Shown here in pieces: positions 34,912-44,412 of a stretch of 64,000 nt of DNA. The notes under the pieces were generated by a model. The model searched no databases and was not told the origin of the DNA. It worked only from the letters and a program-made list of their open reading frames with translations. The position numbers were made by a program, and so were the translations under genes. Position 1 is the first letter of the stretch. Each line of letters opens with the position of its first letter. This DNA comes from Candidatus Bathyarchaeota archaeon (GTDB lineage Archaea > Thermoproteota > Bathyarchaeia > Bathyarchaeales > Bathycorpusculaceae). Where the stretch lies: assembly GCA_026014665.1 (NCBI GenBank), contig JAOZHX010000028.1, positions 55,840-119,839 on the forward strand, written 5' to 3'.

Positions 34912-35661
34912 ATGACCAATGATTCAGTCGGTTTAGCAAATGCAGCCCTAAAACTCAGAAATGCTGTTGCTTACGAAGCCGCCTGCAAATATGAAAGCGC
35001 TTTGATGATGCTTGACGAAGCCTTGGCACTTCAGCCTGATTATTTGGATGCTTGGCTAATAAAAGGAGTGATTTTAGGAAAGTTAGGCAAATGCGGCGAC
35101 GCCATAAAATGCTATGACAGGGTTCTTGAGTTAGATGGAGGGTTGGCGGATGCTTGGCGCTTGAAAGCAGCCACCTATGCATCGCAGAATCTCCATGACA
35201 AGGCTGTAGAATGCTACCAGAAAGCCATCGAATTAAACCCAGCAAGTTTGGAGTTCATTTTAAGTTTAGCTCTTTCTCTCCAACGCCTAAAGCGGTTTGA
35301 CGAAGCATTCAACTGCTACATGGAAGCAAAACAACAAAACCCAAAGGACCACCGAATCGATTACTATATCGGCGTATTCTGGGGCAACAGAGGCGAACAT
35401 GAAAAAGCACTTGACGCCTTTGAGGCGGCTTTGCAGTTGAAACCTGATTTCACCCAAGCGCTGCTGGCTAAGGGCATCATGTTGGGCAAGTTAGGAAGAA
35501 AAGAGGAAGCTCAAGAAGTCGCCAACAAACTGCTTGAAATCGATGGTTGCCAAGAAAAGCTGCAGAAGGCGAGCGAGGCTCAATCGTTAAATGAGTCCAT
35601 TCGAACTGAATTTAATGCTGCTCAAAAAAGATTCAAGACAAGCTTCGCCCAAGATAAGTAA
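34912..35661 (+). CDS. TPR-repeat protein
   Basis: This 249-residue protein is made of about six 34-residue tetratricopeptide repeats. The typical A-x-x-x-Y-x-K-A-x-x-L-x-P pattern is seen in KAVECYQKAIELNPAS and KALDAFEAALQLKPDF. It has no signal peptide or membrane helix and probably acts as a cytoplasmic scaffold. An A/T tract at 35668-35685 follows and could act as a terminator. Confidence 0.9.
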   Translation: MTNDSVGLANAALKLRNAVAYEAACKYESALMMLDEALALQPDYLDAWLIKGVILGKLGKCGDAIKCYDRVLELDGGLADAWRLKAATYASQNLHDKAVECYQKAIELNPASLEFILSLALSLQRLKRFDEAFNCYMEAKQQNPKDHRIDYYIGVFWGNRGEHEKALDAFEAALQLKPDFTQALLAKGIMLGKLGRKEEAQEVANKLLEIDGCQEKLQKASEAQSLNESIRTEFNAAQKRFKTSFAQDK

Positions 35662-35786
35662 ATATTGTTTTTTTTTAAAAAAAAAATTCTTATAGGGGCT
35701 TTTGCCACAGGTTGCAGGCTGGTTGAGTACAAAACCGAAGTCAGAGCCCTCAAAAAAGGAATAATGAATGTGCTGTTCAATATGGA

Positions 35787-36722
35787 TTAATCTTTTTTGT
35801 TGTAGGGCTCTCTTAGCTGGTTAGCTTTCAAGAACAGTTCTTTTAATTCTTCATCGCTGGCGCCTTGGCGAATAGGCGTCAAGATATCTGTGAGGTTATC
35901 GTTTCTCATGAGGCAGGGTTTGAGTTTTCCGTCGCTGGTTACGCGGAGCCTTGTGCAATGCATGCAGAAATCGTTGTTCTCTATGGGTTTGACGACTTCC
36001 ACAGTTGCGTTTGGCAAGTGATAGATCAGACGGTTATGCATGAAGGGACGCTGTTCAATCGTGATGCTTTTTTCCTTAAGCATGGCTTCTATGCCGTCTA
36101 GGCTGCGATGGTGCGCTGTGTAGTAGTTGCCGCTGACGTTTATAGGATCAAGCTCGATGAGCTGCAACACCACGCCTCTTCCCCCTGCGTACTTTATCAT
36201 GTCGGGGATGTCATTTACGTTGATGTTGTTTAGTATGACCATATTGAGTTTGACTGGACAAAAATCGGCTTCTATGGCTGCCTGTACGCCCGCAAGAGCA
36301 TCTTCTATTCTTCCCCCTGTTAATTTTTTGTATGTTTCAGCGTTCAAAGATGGCAGGCTGATGTTCACTCGTTTAAGACCAGAATCATGCAGCTTCTTTG
36401 CCAATCCGTTGCCAAACAGCAACCCATTGGTAGTCAACGACAAATCTCGTAAGCCAGGCACAGCGGCTATGCCAGCGACGATTTCGGGAAGGTCATTGCG
36501 CATGAGTGGTTCACCGCCAGTCAATTTTATGCGGCTAATGCCTAAACTGATCGCAACTCTGCCTATGCGCACGATTTCTTCAACTGACATTTTCTCCGCT
36601 GAATGGTTGGCGCGTTGAACTTCACCTTCCCGGTGACAATATGCACAGCGGTTGTTGCATCGCTGGGTAATTGATATTCGAAGGTTTAGGAGGGGTCTGC
36701 CACAGTTGTCCGTTAAATTCAT
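35787..36722 (-). CDS. moaA: GTP 3',8-cyclase MoaA (molybdenum cofactor synthesis)
   Basis: This 311-residue radical SAM enzyme binds its first [4Fe-4S] cluster through C22-x3-C26-x2-C29 (TQRCNNRCAYCHREGE). The C-terminal CMHC...C residues bind the second. GGEPL and the SLTTNG region are standard. It converts GTP to 3',8-cyclo-dihydro-GTP, the first step of Moco/tungsten cofactor synthesis. It follows moaB by 3 nt in the leftward operon moaC-moaB-moaA. The expected C-terminal GG residues of bacterial MoaA are absent, as in many archaeal forms. Confidence 0.95.
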   Translation of the reverse strand: MNLTDNCGRPLLNLRISITQRCNNRCAYCHREGEVQRANHSAEKMSVEEIVRIGRVAISLGISRIKLTGGEPLMRNDLPEIVAGIAAVPGLRDLSLTTNGLLFGNGLAKKLHDSGLKRVNISLPSLNAETYKKLTGGRIEDALAGVQAAIEADFCPVKLNMVILNNINVNDIPDMIKYAGGRGVVLQLIELDPINVSGNYYTAHHRSLDGIEAMLKEKSITIEQRPFMHNRLIYHLPNATVEVVKPIENNDFCMHCTRLRVTSDGKLKPCLMRNDNLTDILTPIRQGASDEELKELFLKANQLREPYNKKD

Positions 36723-36725
36723 CCG

Positions 36726-37265
36726 TTATTCCCGTGCGTGCTTAACGATGTGAGGCGCCTCGGGCAAAATAAGCATTTCCCCCGCAACACGCACAGCATC
36801 AGGGGAACCTGGAATACAAAAGATTGCCTTGCCCTTCGCCACACCCGCTATCGCGCGGGACAAAACTGCAGCTGAACCTACACGGTCAAAACTTATCCGA
36901 CGGAAAAACTCTCCGAAACCAGGCAGAGTTTTCTCCAAAAAAGGTGAAACCGTCTCGATGGTAATATCGGTCGGTGTAATTCCTGTGCCGCCCGAGAATA
37001 TGGCTGCGTCAACATCAGGCAATCCCAAAACGTACATTACGGCATCTTGAATCATCGTTTCATCATCAGCTATGATTTTTTTAAAGAGCACGTTGTGACC
37101 TGCGTTTTTGAGAAGTTCCACCAAGGTGTCGCCGCCGACGTCGCTGACCGCTACGTTGCCTTGCTGGCTTCCTTTGTAGCGTGAGGTGCTGCAGATGTAG
37201 ATGCCAAAATTCAGTCTTTTGGGCGCTTTGGCTTTGTGCTGCTTGGAGCTCTCACTCTCACTCAT
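36726..37265 (-). CDS. moaB: Molybdopterin adenylyltransferase-type protein MoaB
   Basis: This 179-residue MoaB/Mog-fold protein has VLFKKIIADDE, AAIFSGGTGITPTDITIE and AIFCIPGSPDAVR, the molybdopterin-binding loops. It adenylylates molybdopterin before metal insertion. It lies between moaC (2 nt) and moaA (3 nt). The first ~20 residues are Ser/Lys-rich, unlike most relatives. Confidence 0.94.
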   Translation of the reverse strand: MSESESSKQHKAKAPKRLNFGIYICSTSRYKGSQQGNVAVSDVGGDTLVELLKNAGHNVLFKKIIADDETMIQDAVMYVLGLPDVDAAIFSGGTGITPTDITIETVSPFLEKTLPGFGEFFRRISFDRVGSAAVLSRAIAGVAKGKAIFCIPGSPDAVRVAGEMLILPEAPHIVKHARE

Positions 37266-37267
37266 AG

Positions 37268-37705
37268 TTATGCCTGCTTAAGCTTTCTAACAACATGAAT
37301 GTCACTGATTGTTGTGGAAGGATATTGCCCAGCGGCGTCTTTTTCATACTGTTTAGTCATATCCCAAACTGTTAAAAGCGCCATCGAAACAGCGGTTAAC
37401 GCTTCCATCTCCACGCCAGTCTGCGCCCTTGTCTTAACAGTGGCTGTTGCTGAAACCGTGCCTTTATCAGCGATTTTCACATCCACTTCGACGTTTGTAA
37501 GCGGCAAGGGGTGACAAAGCGGGATGAGCTCGCTGGTTTTTTTAGCTGCCAACACACCGGCGATTTTCGCTGTGTAGAGGGGGTCGCCTTTTGCGATTTT
37601 CTCCATCTGGATTAGTTCAATGGTTTGGGGTTTGAGTTTTATGTTTCCTGTTGCGGTGGCTTCTCGCAGAATCTCGGCTTTTGCTGAAACATCAACCATA
37701 GCCAT
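37268..37705 (-). CDS. moaC: Cyclic pyranopterin monophosphate synthase MoaC
   Basis: This 145-residue MoaC has MVDVSAKAE, the active-site IPLCHPLPLTNV and GVEMEALTAVSMALLTVWDM segments. It performs the second Moco step after MoaA. It is the first gene of the moaC-moaB-moaA operon, whose promoter should lie in the AT-rich 37706-37800 stretch. Confidence 0.96.
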   Translation of the reverse strand: MAMVDVSAKAEILREATATGNIKLKPQTIELIQMEKIAKGDPLYTAKIAGVLAAKKTSELIPLCHPLPLTNVEVDVKIADKGTVSATATVKTRAQTGVEMEALTAVSMALLTVWDMTKQYEKDAAGQYPSTTISDIHVVRKLKQA

Positions 37706-37852
37706 TTTTCCGGTTCCTTCTATCCTTATGTTGTGTTGAATACTTTGTTTTTCTTGCTTTTATTCATTGATTGTTTATGCAATCTTACAATCACATAAGT
37801 TTATGTTTGTAGGAACCTGATAGCACGTTTCTCCTGATGGAGGTGAATAAGT

Positions 37853-37978
37853 TTGAGTGAAAACAAAAGCGAACGCAAAACAAAGGGCAAGAACTTGACC
37901 GTCGAAGAAGCAGGGAAGATGGGCGGGCAGAGGGTTCGAAAACTCGTTCAGGAAGGCAAAGAACACGAAGAGGAATAA
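37853..37978 (+). CDS. Small KGG-like stress protein
   Basis: This 41-residue protein starts at TTG 37853, 6-7 nt after GGAGGTGA. It is highly charged, and LTVEEAGKMGGQRVRKLVQE resembles the short repeats of stress-induced KGG-type proteins (small hydrophilic proteins such as GsiB). The strong ribosome-binding site argues that it is translated. The function is unknown. Confidence 0.65.
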   Translation: MSENKSERKTKGKNLTVEEAGKMGGQRVRKLVQEGKEHEEE

Positions 37979-38025
37979 CGACTCATGTCTCCTCACCCCA
38001 AAAACCATTCGATTGCGTCGTCAAG

Positions 38026-38289
38026 CTATTTTTCTTCCCAAGCCTGGATTAACCCTGCAACCGCCTGCGCCCGTTCCGAACCCTCTTTAAACCTGTACAT
38101 GCGTATTCGACCATACTTGCGCTCCTCCAAAATACCCTCGGCCTCCAGAAGCTCCAGGTGCTCAGCGGTAGAAGCATAGTTCATTTTGATTCTTTTAGCA
38201 ATGTCGGAGACGTTTAGAGAGCTTAAAGTATAGAGGATTTTTAGGATTTTTATGCGCGGTTTTGATGAAAAAACCTCTTCCAACTCCAT
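38026..38289 (-). CDS. Winged-helix (ArsR-type) regulator
   Basis: This 87-residue protein contains a helix-turn-helix: KPRIKILKILYTLSSLNVSDIAKRIKMNYASTAEHLELLEAEGIL, then a wing, EERKYGRIRMYRF. There are no metal-binding cysteines. It starts 4 nt after the stop of the Cdc6-like gene on the same strand and is probably co-transcribed with it. It could regulate that gene, but this is only positional. Confidence 0.87.
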   Translation of the reverse strand: MELEEVFSSKPRIKILKILYTLSSLNVSDIAKRIKMNYASTAEHLELLEAEGILEERKYGRIRMYRFKEGSERAQAVAGLIQAWEEK

Positions 38290-38293
38290 CCTC

Positions 38294-39481
38294 TTAGGCT
38301 CTCCTTGCTAGTTGTAAACTAGCGGTCAATTCCCGTTCCAATTCGACGGCGGGGATGGTCGGCAGCGAGAGTCGCGTGGACCTGCCACGGGTCTCAGCAG
38401 TAGCGACTTCGCTTCTTAAGATGCCTAATGAAGTAAAATATTGCACGTAATTCCAGACTTGCGTGTGACCGTGGGGTTTTTCATCGAATTCTTCACAAAC
38501 AACCGCATAATCCAATTCGGCTTCTGAGAGTGAAACATAGGCTTCCTCGTTTTCTTTAAAATAGCGTGCAACCGCCAGCAAAAACAGCTTTTGGTGTAAA
38601 CCAAGCCCAGCCAACTCGCTGCGTCGAAGCCCAGGAACGATGTTTGCAACTGCCATGCGAACGCACTCGGGCAGCACACAATTTGCCTCTTGCACATCCG
38701 CGTATTTGCCAGCACGCCACAGAACTTCGATGCCGAAACGGGCGTTCCCTGTCTGAGCATGCGCAAGCTCTGCAATCAAATCCACAACATCTTCAGCAAC
38801 TGCACCGAGCTCAAAAGCCATTTTGACGCGGTCGTTCAAGATGTCGACTAGTTGTGCTTTGCCATAGCGTTGCAGACGGATGATGCTACGTTGCAGAGTG
38901 CTCTTCGCGCTCTCGTCTAACTTTTCGATGGCTTGAAGATCACGCATGATGAAGATAAATGACAACCGTTGAGGTTGCCCCTGCCTCGTCTCCTGAAGTC
39001 GCGTAAGCTTGTAAACAGCATCAGAACCTTCTTTTTCAATGAGGCTGTCGAACTCATCGAGCGTCAATATCATGGTAGCGCCTTCACGGTCCAGCACCTG
39101 CAGGAGCGTTGAGAGCGTTTCTTCGGCGCCATATCCACGGCTGGGATAGTTGGGTTCAAAAACAGTTACAGCTCGATGCAGAGTGGATGAAAGGTTTCCT
39201 CGGAATTCGCGGCAGTTAACGTGTACATAACGGAATTTTATGCCTCGTTTGTTAGCTTCAGATGCAAGTGTTGCACCAAAACGTTGAGCAAGCGCAGTTT
39301 TCCCCGTGCCGACATCTCCTGCAAGTATGACTCGCTGTGCCATGCGATCAGGGCAACGTAGGATAAAGCTGAAAAATTCTAGCAGAAGACGCTGTTCTGT
39401 TTCGCGGTGCGGCAGCTTCTGCGGTATGTAGTTTATGTCTAGTTTGGATTCGTCTTTGAATACAGTATGTGTTGATGCCAC
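38294..39481 (-). CDS. cdc6: Cdc6/Orc1-type AAA+ ATPase
   Basis: This is a 395-residue protein. AAA+ motifs are Walker A GDVGTGKTAL (about residues 55-64), Walker B MILTLDEFDSL (about 136-146), a sensor region around IFIMRDL, and ARFGIEVLWRAGKYADVQ in the lid. A C-terminal winged helix follows. Archaeal Cdc6/Orc1 proteins mark replication origins and load MCM. I see no clear origin-recognition-box repeats next to the gene, so this may be a non-initiator paralogue. It is paired with a small winged-helix regulator downstream. Confidence 0.88.
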   Translation of the reverse strand: MASTHTVFKDESKLDINYIPQKLPHRETEQRLLLEFFSFILRCPDRMAQRVILAGDVGTGKTALAQRFGATLASEANKRGIKFRYVHVNCREFRGNLSSTLHRAVTVFEPNYPSRGYGAEETLSTLLQVLDREGATMILTLDEFDSLIEKEGSDAVYKLTRLQETRQGQPQRLSFIFIMRDLQAIEKLDESAKSTLQRSIIRLQRYGKAQLVDILNDRVKMAFELGAVAEDVVDLIAELAHAQTGNARFGIEVLWRAGKYADVQEANCVLPECVRMAVANIVPGLRRSELAGLGLHQKLFLLAVARYFKENEEAYVSLSEAELDYAVVCEEFDEKPHGHTQVWNYVQYFTSLGILRSEVATAETRGRSTRLSLPTIPAVELERELTASLQLARRA

Positions 39482-39578
39482 AGGGCTGCCTCAGGAAACG
39501 CTTATTGTTTTTGAGTAATATTACTTTGTGGAACAAAACACTAATAAATGCATTCTGCATCCTATTTTCCGACACGCC

Positions 39579-40139
39579 ATGATACCTAAATACTTCTTTT
39601 TCACCAAAGGAGTAGGCAAACACAAAGAACAACTCCAATCCTTCGAATTAGCGCTACGCGACGCAGGCATCCAAATGTGCAATTTAGTCAGCGTATCCAG
39701 CATTGTCCCGCCAGGATGCGAGCAGGTTACACGTGAAAAAGGCTTAAAGATGGTGCAACCAGGTGAAATCACCTTCGTCGTCATCGCTAGAAACGCCACA
39801 AATGAGCCTCACCGTCTTGTTGCCTCCTCGATTGGCGTAGCCATCCCCAGTGGCAAAAACCAGTACGGTTACCTGTCCGAGCACCACAGTTTTGGGCAAA
39901 CTGACGAGGCTGCAGGCGACTACGCTGAAGACCTTGCCGCAACAATGTTGGCTACGACCATGGGTATCCAGTTTGACCCAGAAACAGCTTGGGATGAACG
40001 AAAAAAAATCTTTAAAACCACAGGCTTAATCATAAAGACCGCTAACATAACCCAGTCGGCTGCAGGCGATAAAAACGGACTGTGGACCACTACGGTGGCA
40101 GCCGCGGTTTTTGTGCCCCCAGAAAACGGCAACAAGTAA
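39579..40139 (+). CDS. pdaD: Pyruvoyl-dependent arginine decarboxylase
   Basis: This 186-residue proenzyme begins [19 protein letters not shown] and has the self-cleavage Ser-Ser in [11 protein letters not shown] (about residues 42-52), which forms the pyruvoyl group. It makes agmatine for polyamines or agmatidine in archaea. An in-frame ATG at 39528 exists, but the conserved N-terminus starts at 39579. The 3' end overlaps the converging beta-helix gene by 50 bp. Confidence 0.95.
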   Translation: MIPKYFFFTKGVGKHKEQLQSFELALRDAGIQMCNLVSVSSIVPPGCEQVTREKGLKMVQPGEITFVVIARNATNEPHRLVASSIGVAIPSGKNQYGYLSEHHSFGQTDEAAGDYAEDLAATMLATTMGIQFDPETAWDERKKIFKTTGLIIKTANITQSAAGDKNGLWTTTVAAAVFVPPENGNK

Positions 40140-42495
40140 CAGCCGAAAGTGCGAGAACTAAAATAGTTCCGTTAACAAATGCCTGATTGCTAGCGGATTG
40201 TCGTTTAAATAACTTCCATTTATGAAGAGCTATGGTAACTGCAATCACAATAGGCATTATTACTATTAGAATCCATGTTGGAAAAAGAAATGTTTCAGAG
40301 ATGGTTGTTCCTGTTATTTCAACCATTTTTGTATTGTCATGGGAGGATATGTAAAAATATGTATTATTTTCATCTTCCACAATACTTGGCGTAATTGTTC
40401 GACCATTAATTTTAACAGTCCAATTGTAGGAAGCCCCTAAGAGCACTTTAGGAACGGCGACTCTACAGAAACCTAATTCATCATCTGGACCAGAGGCGGA
40501 AAAACGGAGGAAATATCCATTAGATGCATTAAAGTAAAGGTCTGAAACGACAGAGTTGCTGACAACATAAACGAAAACTTCTGTACGCTCAAACGTGCCT
40601 GCGTAGAATGCATAAACTGGTGCCATAAGAGGATAATTATCTCGGTTGTTACTGTCAATAATGTATGGAGTGTCACCTAAACCGTCGCTGCCGGGCGTGT
40701 CTTGATTTAAACCAGAATAGTTGTCGATTCCCTGATAGTCGCTCCAATAGTTACCGCCAGAAGGATAACCGCCATCCCACGTGTTAACAGCATCCGATAG
40801 GCGAGCCTGAGTGGGGTTGCTAACAAAGTTGTTGTAAAGAATTGTGTTGTATATAGAGTCATAGAAATGTATGCCGTCCTTGCCGTTGTTTGTTATGGTG
40901 TTTCCCGAGATTATGCTAAAGGCACCATGGAGACCGATGCCGTCATAGCCGTTGTTTGTTATAGTGTTCCCTGTGATGTTGACAGAAGAACCGTGAACGC
41001 ATATACCATCGTAAACATTATTTGTCAGTGTATTTTTGGAGATGGTGCTGTCTGAGGAATTCCAGAAAAACACACCTCTGAAATTGTTGGTTAAGATGTT
41101 TTCGGAGACGGTGTTGTAATAGGAACAATAGCTGTAGACGCCGTCGTATTGATTGGCTGTTATGGTGTTTTCAGAAATATTGTTAAAGTTGCAAGAAACA
41201 TACAAAGAGACACCGTTATAGTTGTTTTTTATGGTGTTCCTAGAGATAGTGTTAAAGTTTGAAGAGTCATAGAGGTGGACGCCATATTGGTTTTTCGTTA
41301 AATTGTTTTCCATGATAGCGTTATTGGAAGAACCATCGAGGTGAATGCCATGGCAGGCTTCTGTTATCTTATTTCCAGAGATGATATTAAATTCTGAATA
41401 ACCATAAAGGAAGATGGCATCTTCACCGTTTGTTACTGTGTTCCTATAGACCGTATTATTGTTTGAAGCATCGATAGAGATACCACGGCTACTATTTGCT
41501 ATGACGTTTCCATGGACAGCGTTGTTGGAAGAACAATCAAGATGGATACCATGATAAGCGTTTTTTACAGTATTTCCAAACACGGTGTTTCCGCCGGAAG
41601 AACCATAAACATAGATGCCTCGATTGCTGTTTATTATGGTGTTTTCACAGACCGTGTTAAAGTTCGAAGGTTGATGGAGATGGATACCTTGGTAGGTATC
41701 TATTATGGTATTTTTAGAGATAGTATTATTGTTAGATCCATAGATGGAGATGCTGTCATATTTACTGTCTCTAAAAGTATTTTCAGAGATAACGTTAAAG
41801 TTAGAAGAACCGTAAAGTGAGATGCCTTCATAGTCATTTTTTATTATTGTATTTCCAGATATAGTGTTATTAGAAGAACCGGAGAGCCAGAACCCTCTGA
41901 AGCAATTAGTCATAATGTTTCTGGAGATTGAGTTAGAATTTGACGAACTGTAGAGTTCAATACCTCTAAGAAATATGTCTGTTATGTTGTTTTCTTTAAT
42001 GTGGTTACCTGAGGAACTGGAGAGATAAATTCCGTGATAATTCTCAGTTATACTATTTTCGAAAATGAAGTTATTTGAAGAATCATGGGAATATATTCCA
42101 TGGTAGTTCTTTGTTATTTTATTGCCGGAAACTGTATTACCTGAAGAACTGGCAAAATATACGCCAGACGAAAAATTTTGTATCTTAACGTTCTTGATTG
42201 AAACGTTATTGACGCCATCTAACCGGAATCCAGTTCCGGTTCCTAAACCCTCAAGCACAAAGCTGTTTCCATTAATCACTATGCCGCTTCTCTGAACCAC
42301 AATTTCATCAAAAATGTTGTCATTAAACGTGTAGGTATCTCCATTCCGCGTAATCGGAGTCGTCGGAGGATCGATGGTTCCGTCACTCCTTATAATAATT
42401 CCTCGCATGCACTTGACGGATTGAATGCCAAATGCTATAGCCAACATGCTACTTAGCAACAATATCAGAAATACTGCAGAAATCAGCTTTTTCAT
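40090..42495 (-). CDS. Giant secreted parallel beta-helix (NosD-like) protein
   Basis: This 801-residue protein has a signal peptide ([18 protein letters not shown]), about 20 or more beta-helix turns (repeats of N-T-I-x-x-N..GI.L..SSNN from about residues 55-560) and GNYWSDY...[11 protein letters not shown] beta-sandwich-like domain (about 600-720) and a membrane helix ([17 protein letters not shown]) follow. It should be anchored outside the cell. The last ~30 residues overlap the arginine decarboxylase gene antisense and look unlike a natural tail, so the 3' end may be altered. No enzymatic residues are recognised. Confidence 0.85.
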   Translation of the reverse strand: MKKLISAVFLILLLSSMLAIAFGIQSVKCMRGIIIRSDGTIDPPTTPITRNGDTYTFNDNIFDEIVVQRSGIVINGNSFVLEGLGTGTGFRLDGVNNVSIKNVKIQNFSSGVYFASSSGNTVSGNKITKNYHGIYSHDSSNNFIFENSITENYHGIYLSSSSGNHIKENNITDIFLRGIELYSSSNSNSISRNIMTNCFRGFWLSGSSNNTISGNTIIKNDYEGISLYGSSNFNVISENTFRDSKYDSISIYGSNNNTISKNTIIDTYQGIHLHQPSNFNTVCENTIINSNRGIYVYGSSGGNTVFGNTVKNAYHGIHLDCSSNNAVHGNVIANSSRGISIDASNNNTVYRNTVTNGEDAIFLYGYSEFNIISGNKITEACHGIHLDGSSNNAIMENNLTKNQYGVHLYDSSNFNTISRNTIKNNYNGVSLYVSCNFNNISENTITANQYDGVYSYCSYYNTVSENILTNNFRGVFFWNSSDSTISKNTLTNNVYDGICVHGSSVNITGNTITNNGYDGIGLHGAFSIISGNTITNNGKDGIHFYDSIYNTILYNNFVSNPTQARLSDAVNTWDGGYPSGGNYWSDYQGIDNYSGLNQDTPGSDGLGDTPYIIDSNNRDNYPLMAPVYAFYAGTFERTEVFVYVVSNSVVSDLYFNASNGYFLRFSASGPDDELGFCRVAVPKVLLGASYNWTVKINGRTITPSIVEDENNTYFYISSHDNTKMVEITGTTISETFLFPTWILIVIMPIVIAVTIALHKWKLFKRQSASNQAFVNGTILVLALSAVTCCRFLGAQKPRLPP

Positions 42496-42689
42496 AGTTC
42501 TTCCATGGTCACCTCTCCGAATGATTTATGCACTTATGTATTTAATATGCTTGTTTTTTCCCATCTCCAAAAGTCCCCTCTATTTATTAAAAACAAAACA
42601 AAATTTTATATTGTAAAAGAACCTATTAAATTATAAAAGAATCTATTTCATTTGAGTTTCTTTAGAGCATAAAAATAAAGTGTAAAATA

Positions 42690-43412
42690 ATGGGTAAGCT
42701 CAAGGAAGTCGCGCTATTCATCCTTCTTACAGTAATAATAGGTATACCACTCTATTTCCTCACCCTCACAGGCTTCAGCTTTGGCACCACAGAAAAGTGG
42801 ATCTTAATCGCTTTAAACGTGGTTTTCCTAGCTCTCTTCATCCTTTTTATCCCCTTCAAAAAGAAAATGGCACGACTACCCAGCAGCGTCTACATCGCTT
42901 TCGTAGTAGCCTTATATGTGGAAATGTACGGAATTCCACTCACCATGTACTTATTCGCAGGTTTCTTTGGCTATGATAGGATTTTCTCCTTAGAGTTTCT
43001 TTTAACAGGTATATTTGGCCAAGAGCGGTTTTATCGCTTCTTTAACACATGGGTATTTCCTGCCTCGAAAATTATCATGGGCATAGGCATACTTCTCATA
43101 ATCTACGGTTGGAGAGAAATCCACAAAGCTAGGCGTGAAAACAGGCTCGTAACTACCGGGATCTACAAATACGTGCGGCACCCCCAATACACTGGTTTCC
43201 TTTTAATCACCCTTGGTCTGAACGTCATGTGGCTGACAATCATAACGACTATCATGTGGCCCATACTGGCGTTCCTTTATTGGCGCCTTGCAAAAAAGGA
43301 GGAAAAGGAATGTGAAGAACAATTCGGAGAAGAATTTAGAGAATACAAACGCAGGGTTCCAGCCTTCATACCACGTTTGCGAATAAAAAAGGAAAAATCA
43401 AGTCACGTATAG
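42690..43412 (+). CDS. Membrane methyltransferase (isoprenylcysteine carboxyl methyltransferase-like)
   Basis: This 240-residue integral membrane protein has about six helices. The C-terminal catalytic signature is complete: GIYKYVRHPQYTGFLLITLG, then the acidic KKEEKECEEQFGEEFREY and RRVPAFIPR. This is the ICMT/PEMT fold that methylates lipid-linked or hydrophobic substrates using SAM. The substrate in archaea is not established. The ATG follows AATAATGGG in an AT-rich leader. Confidence 0.88.
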   Translation: MGKLKEVALFILLTVIIGIPLYFLTLTGFSFGTTEKWILIALNVVFLALFILFIPFKKKMARLPSSVYIAFVVALYVEMYGIPLTMYLFAGFFGYDRIFSLEFLLTGIFGQERFYRFFNTWVFPASKIIMGIGILLIIYGWREIHKARRENRLVTTGIYKYVRHPQYTGFLLITLGLNVMWLTIITTIMWPILAFLYWRLAKKEEKECEEQFGEEFREYKRRVPAFIPRLRIKKEKSSHV

Positions 43413-44099
43413 CTTGCGTGCTCATCACGTTTAGGTTAATTAGGATATTTTTAAACAACGAGACGCTTCCTCAAGCTTCTGAGCCGATAAAAGAGAAGTG
43501 GAAGGTTGCCACCAGCACCCAAGTGGATAATATTTGGGTTACGAACAAGTCGATCACTACAGAATCCCTATTTAGAGGGTATGCTAAAACTGAGTTAATA
43601 AAAGAAGATGTGGAGAGCAACCTTCTATGCTCTTGAGAGCTAATCGACCTACTCAATAACAAACTAAAATTCTGTTTTCTCTTCTCTCCTTGAAACGGTG
43701 ATGGCGTTTTCGTTTACTTCAAAGAACTTGGATCGTAAGCTCTGTGTGGTCATGCGATTTTGTGGTTATCACAAGACGGTCGGTGGGCGCGGTTGCTTTT
43801 TGTGTTGCATTGCTTTTAGTGGTCTACTTGGTTATGGCGGAGGTGTCTTTAGCCACATAATACATGGTTCCATGCTGGTTGCTTTGGGTGCGGATGGGAT
43901 GCATTTTGATAAACCTATAATTTTACATCGAAAAAGGGGGGAGGGAACCCGTCGTTAAGTATGCTTCAACTGCGCATAGGCTTCCAATCCTTACGAAACA
44001 ACCCAATGAGCAATAAAGAGACGGAATTCTAACTTGGCTAAGATTTATAAGCAGATATACGAAACAAGAGATACCCAAAACTGACCTGGTGAAGCAGCA
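43413..44099. other. 687-bp intergenic region with element copy C
   Basis: No convincing gene is seen. Overlapping short frames at 43418-43662 on both strands lack family features. Copy C of the dispersed element spans 43791-43907. TATA-like ATTTATAAG at about 44043-44051 and GGTGA at 44088-44092 serve the small winged-helix gene at 44100. The rest is unassigned. Confidence 0.5.
43791..43907 (-). repeat. Dispersed Cys/His element, copy C (degenerate)
   Basis: Read leftward it shares AGCATGGAACCATGT...ATGTGG and ends near CACAAAAAGCAACC like copies A and B. The frames contain stop codons and the cysteines are mostly lost, so this copy is not coding. The rightward frame is open but has the composition of an antisense shadow. 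Confidence 0.4.
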
Positions 44100-44366
44100 T
44101 TGCTTAATGAAAACAAGAAAAGGCGAGATCAGCTGTCCATAATTGCGGATATGTTAACGATTGCTAAAGATGGTGCTTTGAAAACGGAAATAATGTATAA
44201 GGCAAATTTGAGTTTTACTCAGATGAATCGGTATTTAGCTTTTTTAATTAGCAAGGATTTGGTGAAGCCAAATGTTTACAATGGTAGAGGGAGTTATGTG
44301 TTAACTAGGAAAGGGTTGGATTTTTTGCGTAGACATAATGAACTTACCTTGTTGATAAAAAAATAG
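44100..44366 (+). CDS. Small winged-helix protein
   Basis: This 88-residue protein starts at TTG 44100, 7 nt after GGTGA. It has a compact archaeal winged helix: LSIIADMLTIAKDGALKTEIMYKANLSFTQMNRYLAFLISKDLV, then a wing (GRGSYVLTRKGLDFL). This is the HTH_45 type, common in Bathyarchaeia-like genomes. Targets are unknown. It converges with the HAD gene. Confidence 0.87.
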   Translation: MLNENKKRRDQLSIIADMLTIAKDGALKTEIMYKANLSFTQMNRYLAFLISKDLVKPNVYNGRGSYVLTRKGLDFLRRHNELTLLIKK

Positions 44367-44412
44367 GTTTCTGATAAGTTTTATTCTTGGCGTTGCCTTT
44401 TCTAAGAGATGG

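Noticed and set aside
39482..39578. Replication origin next to the cdc6-like gene
   Set aside because: No ORB-like repeats or long AT-rich unwinding element could be found in this short gap.
43418..43662. Two overlapping short frames on opposite strands
   Set aside because: Neither has family features; they appear to be chance frames in intergenic DNA.
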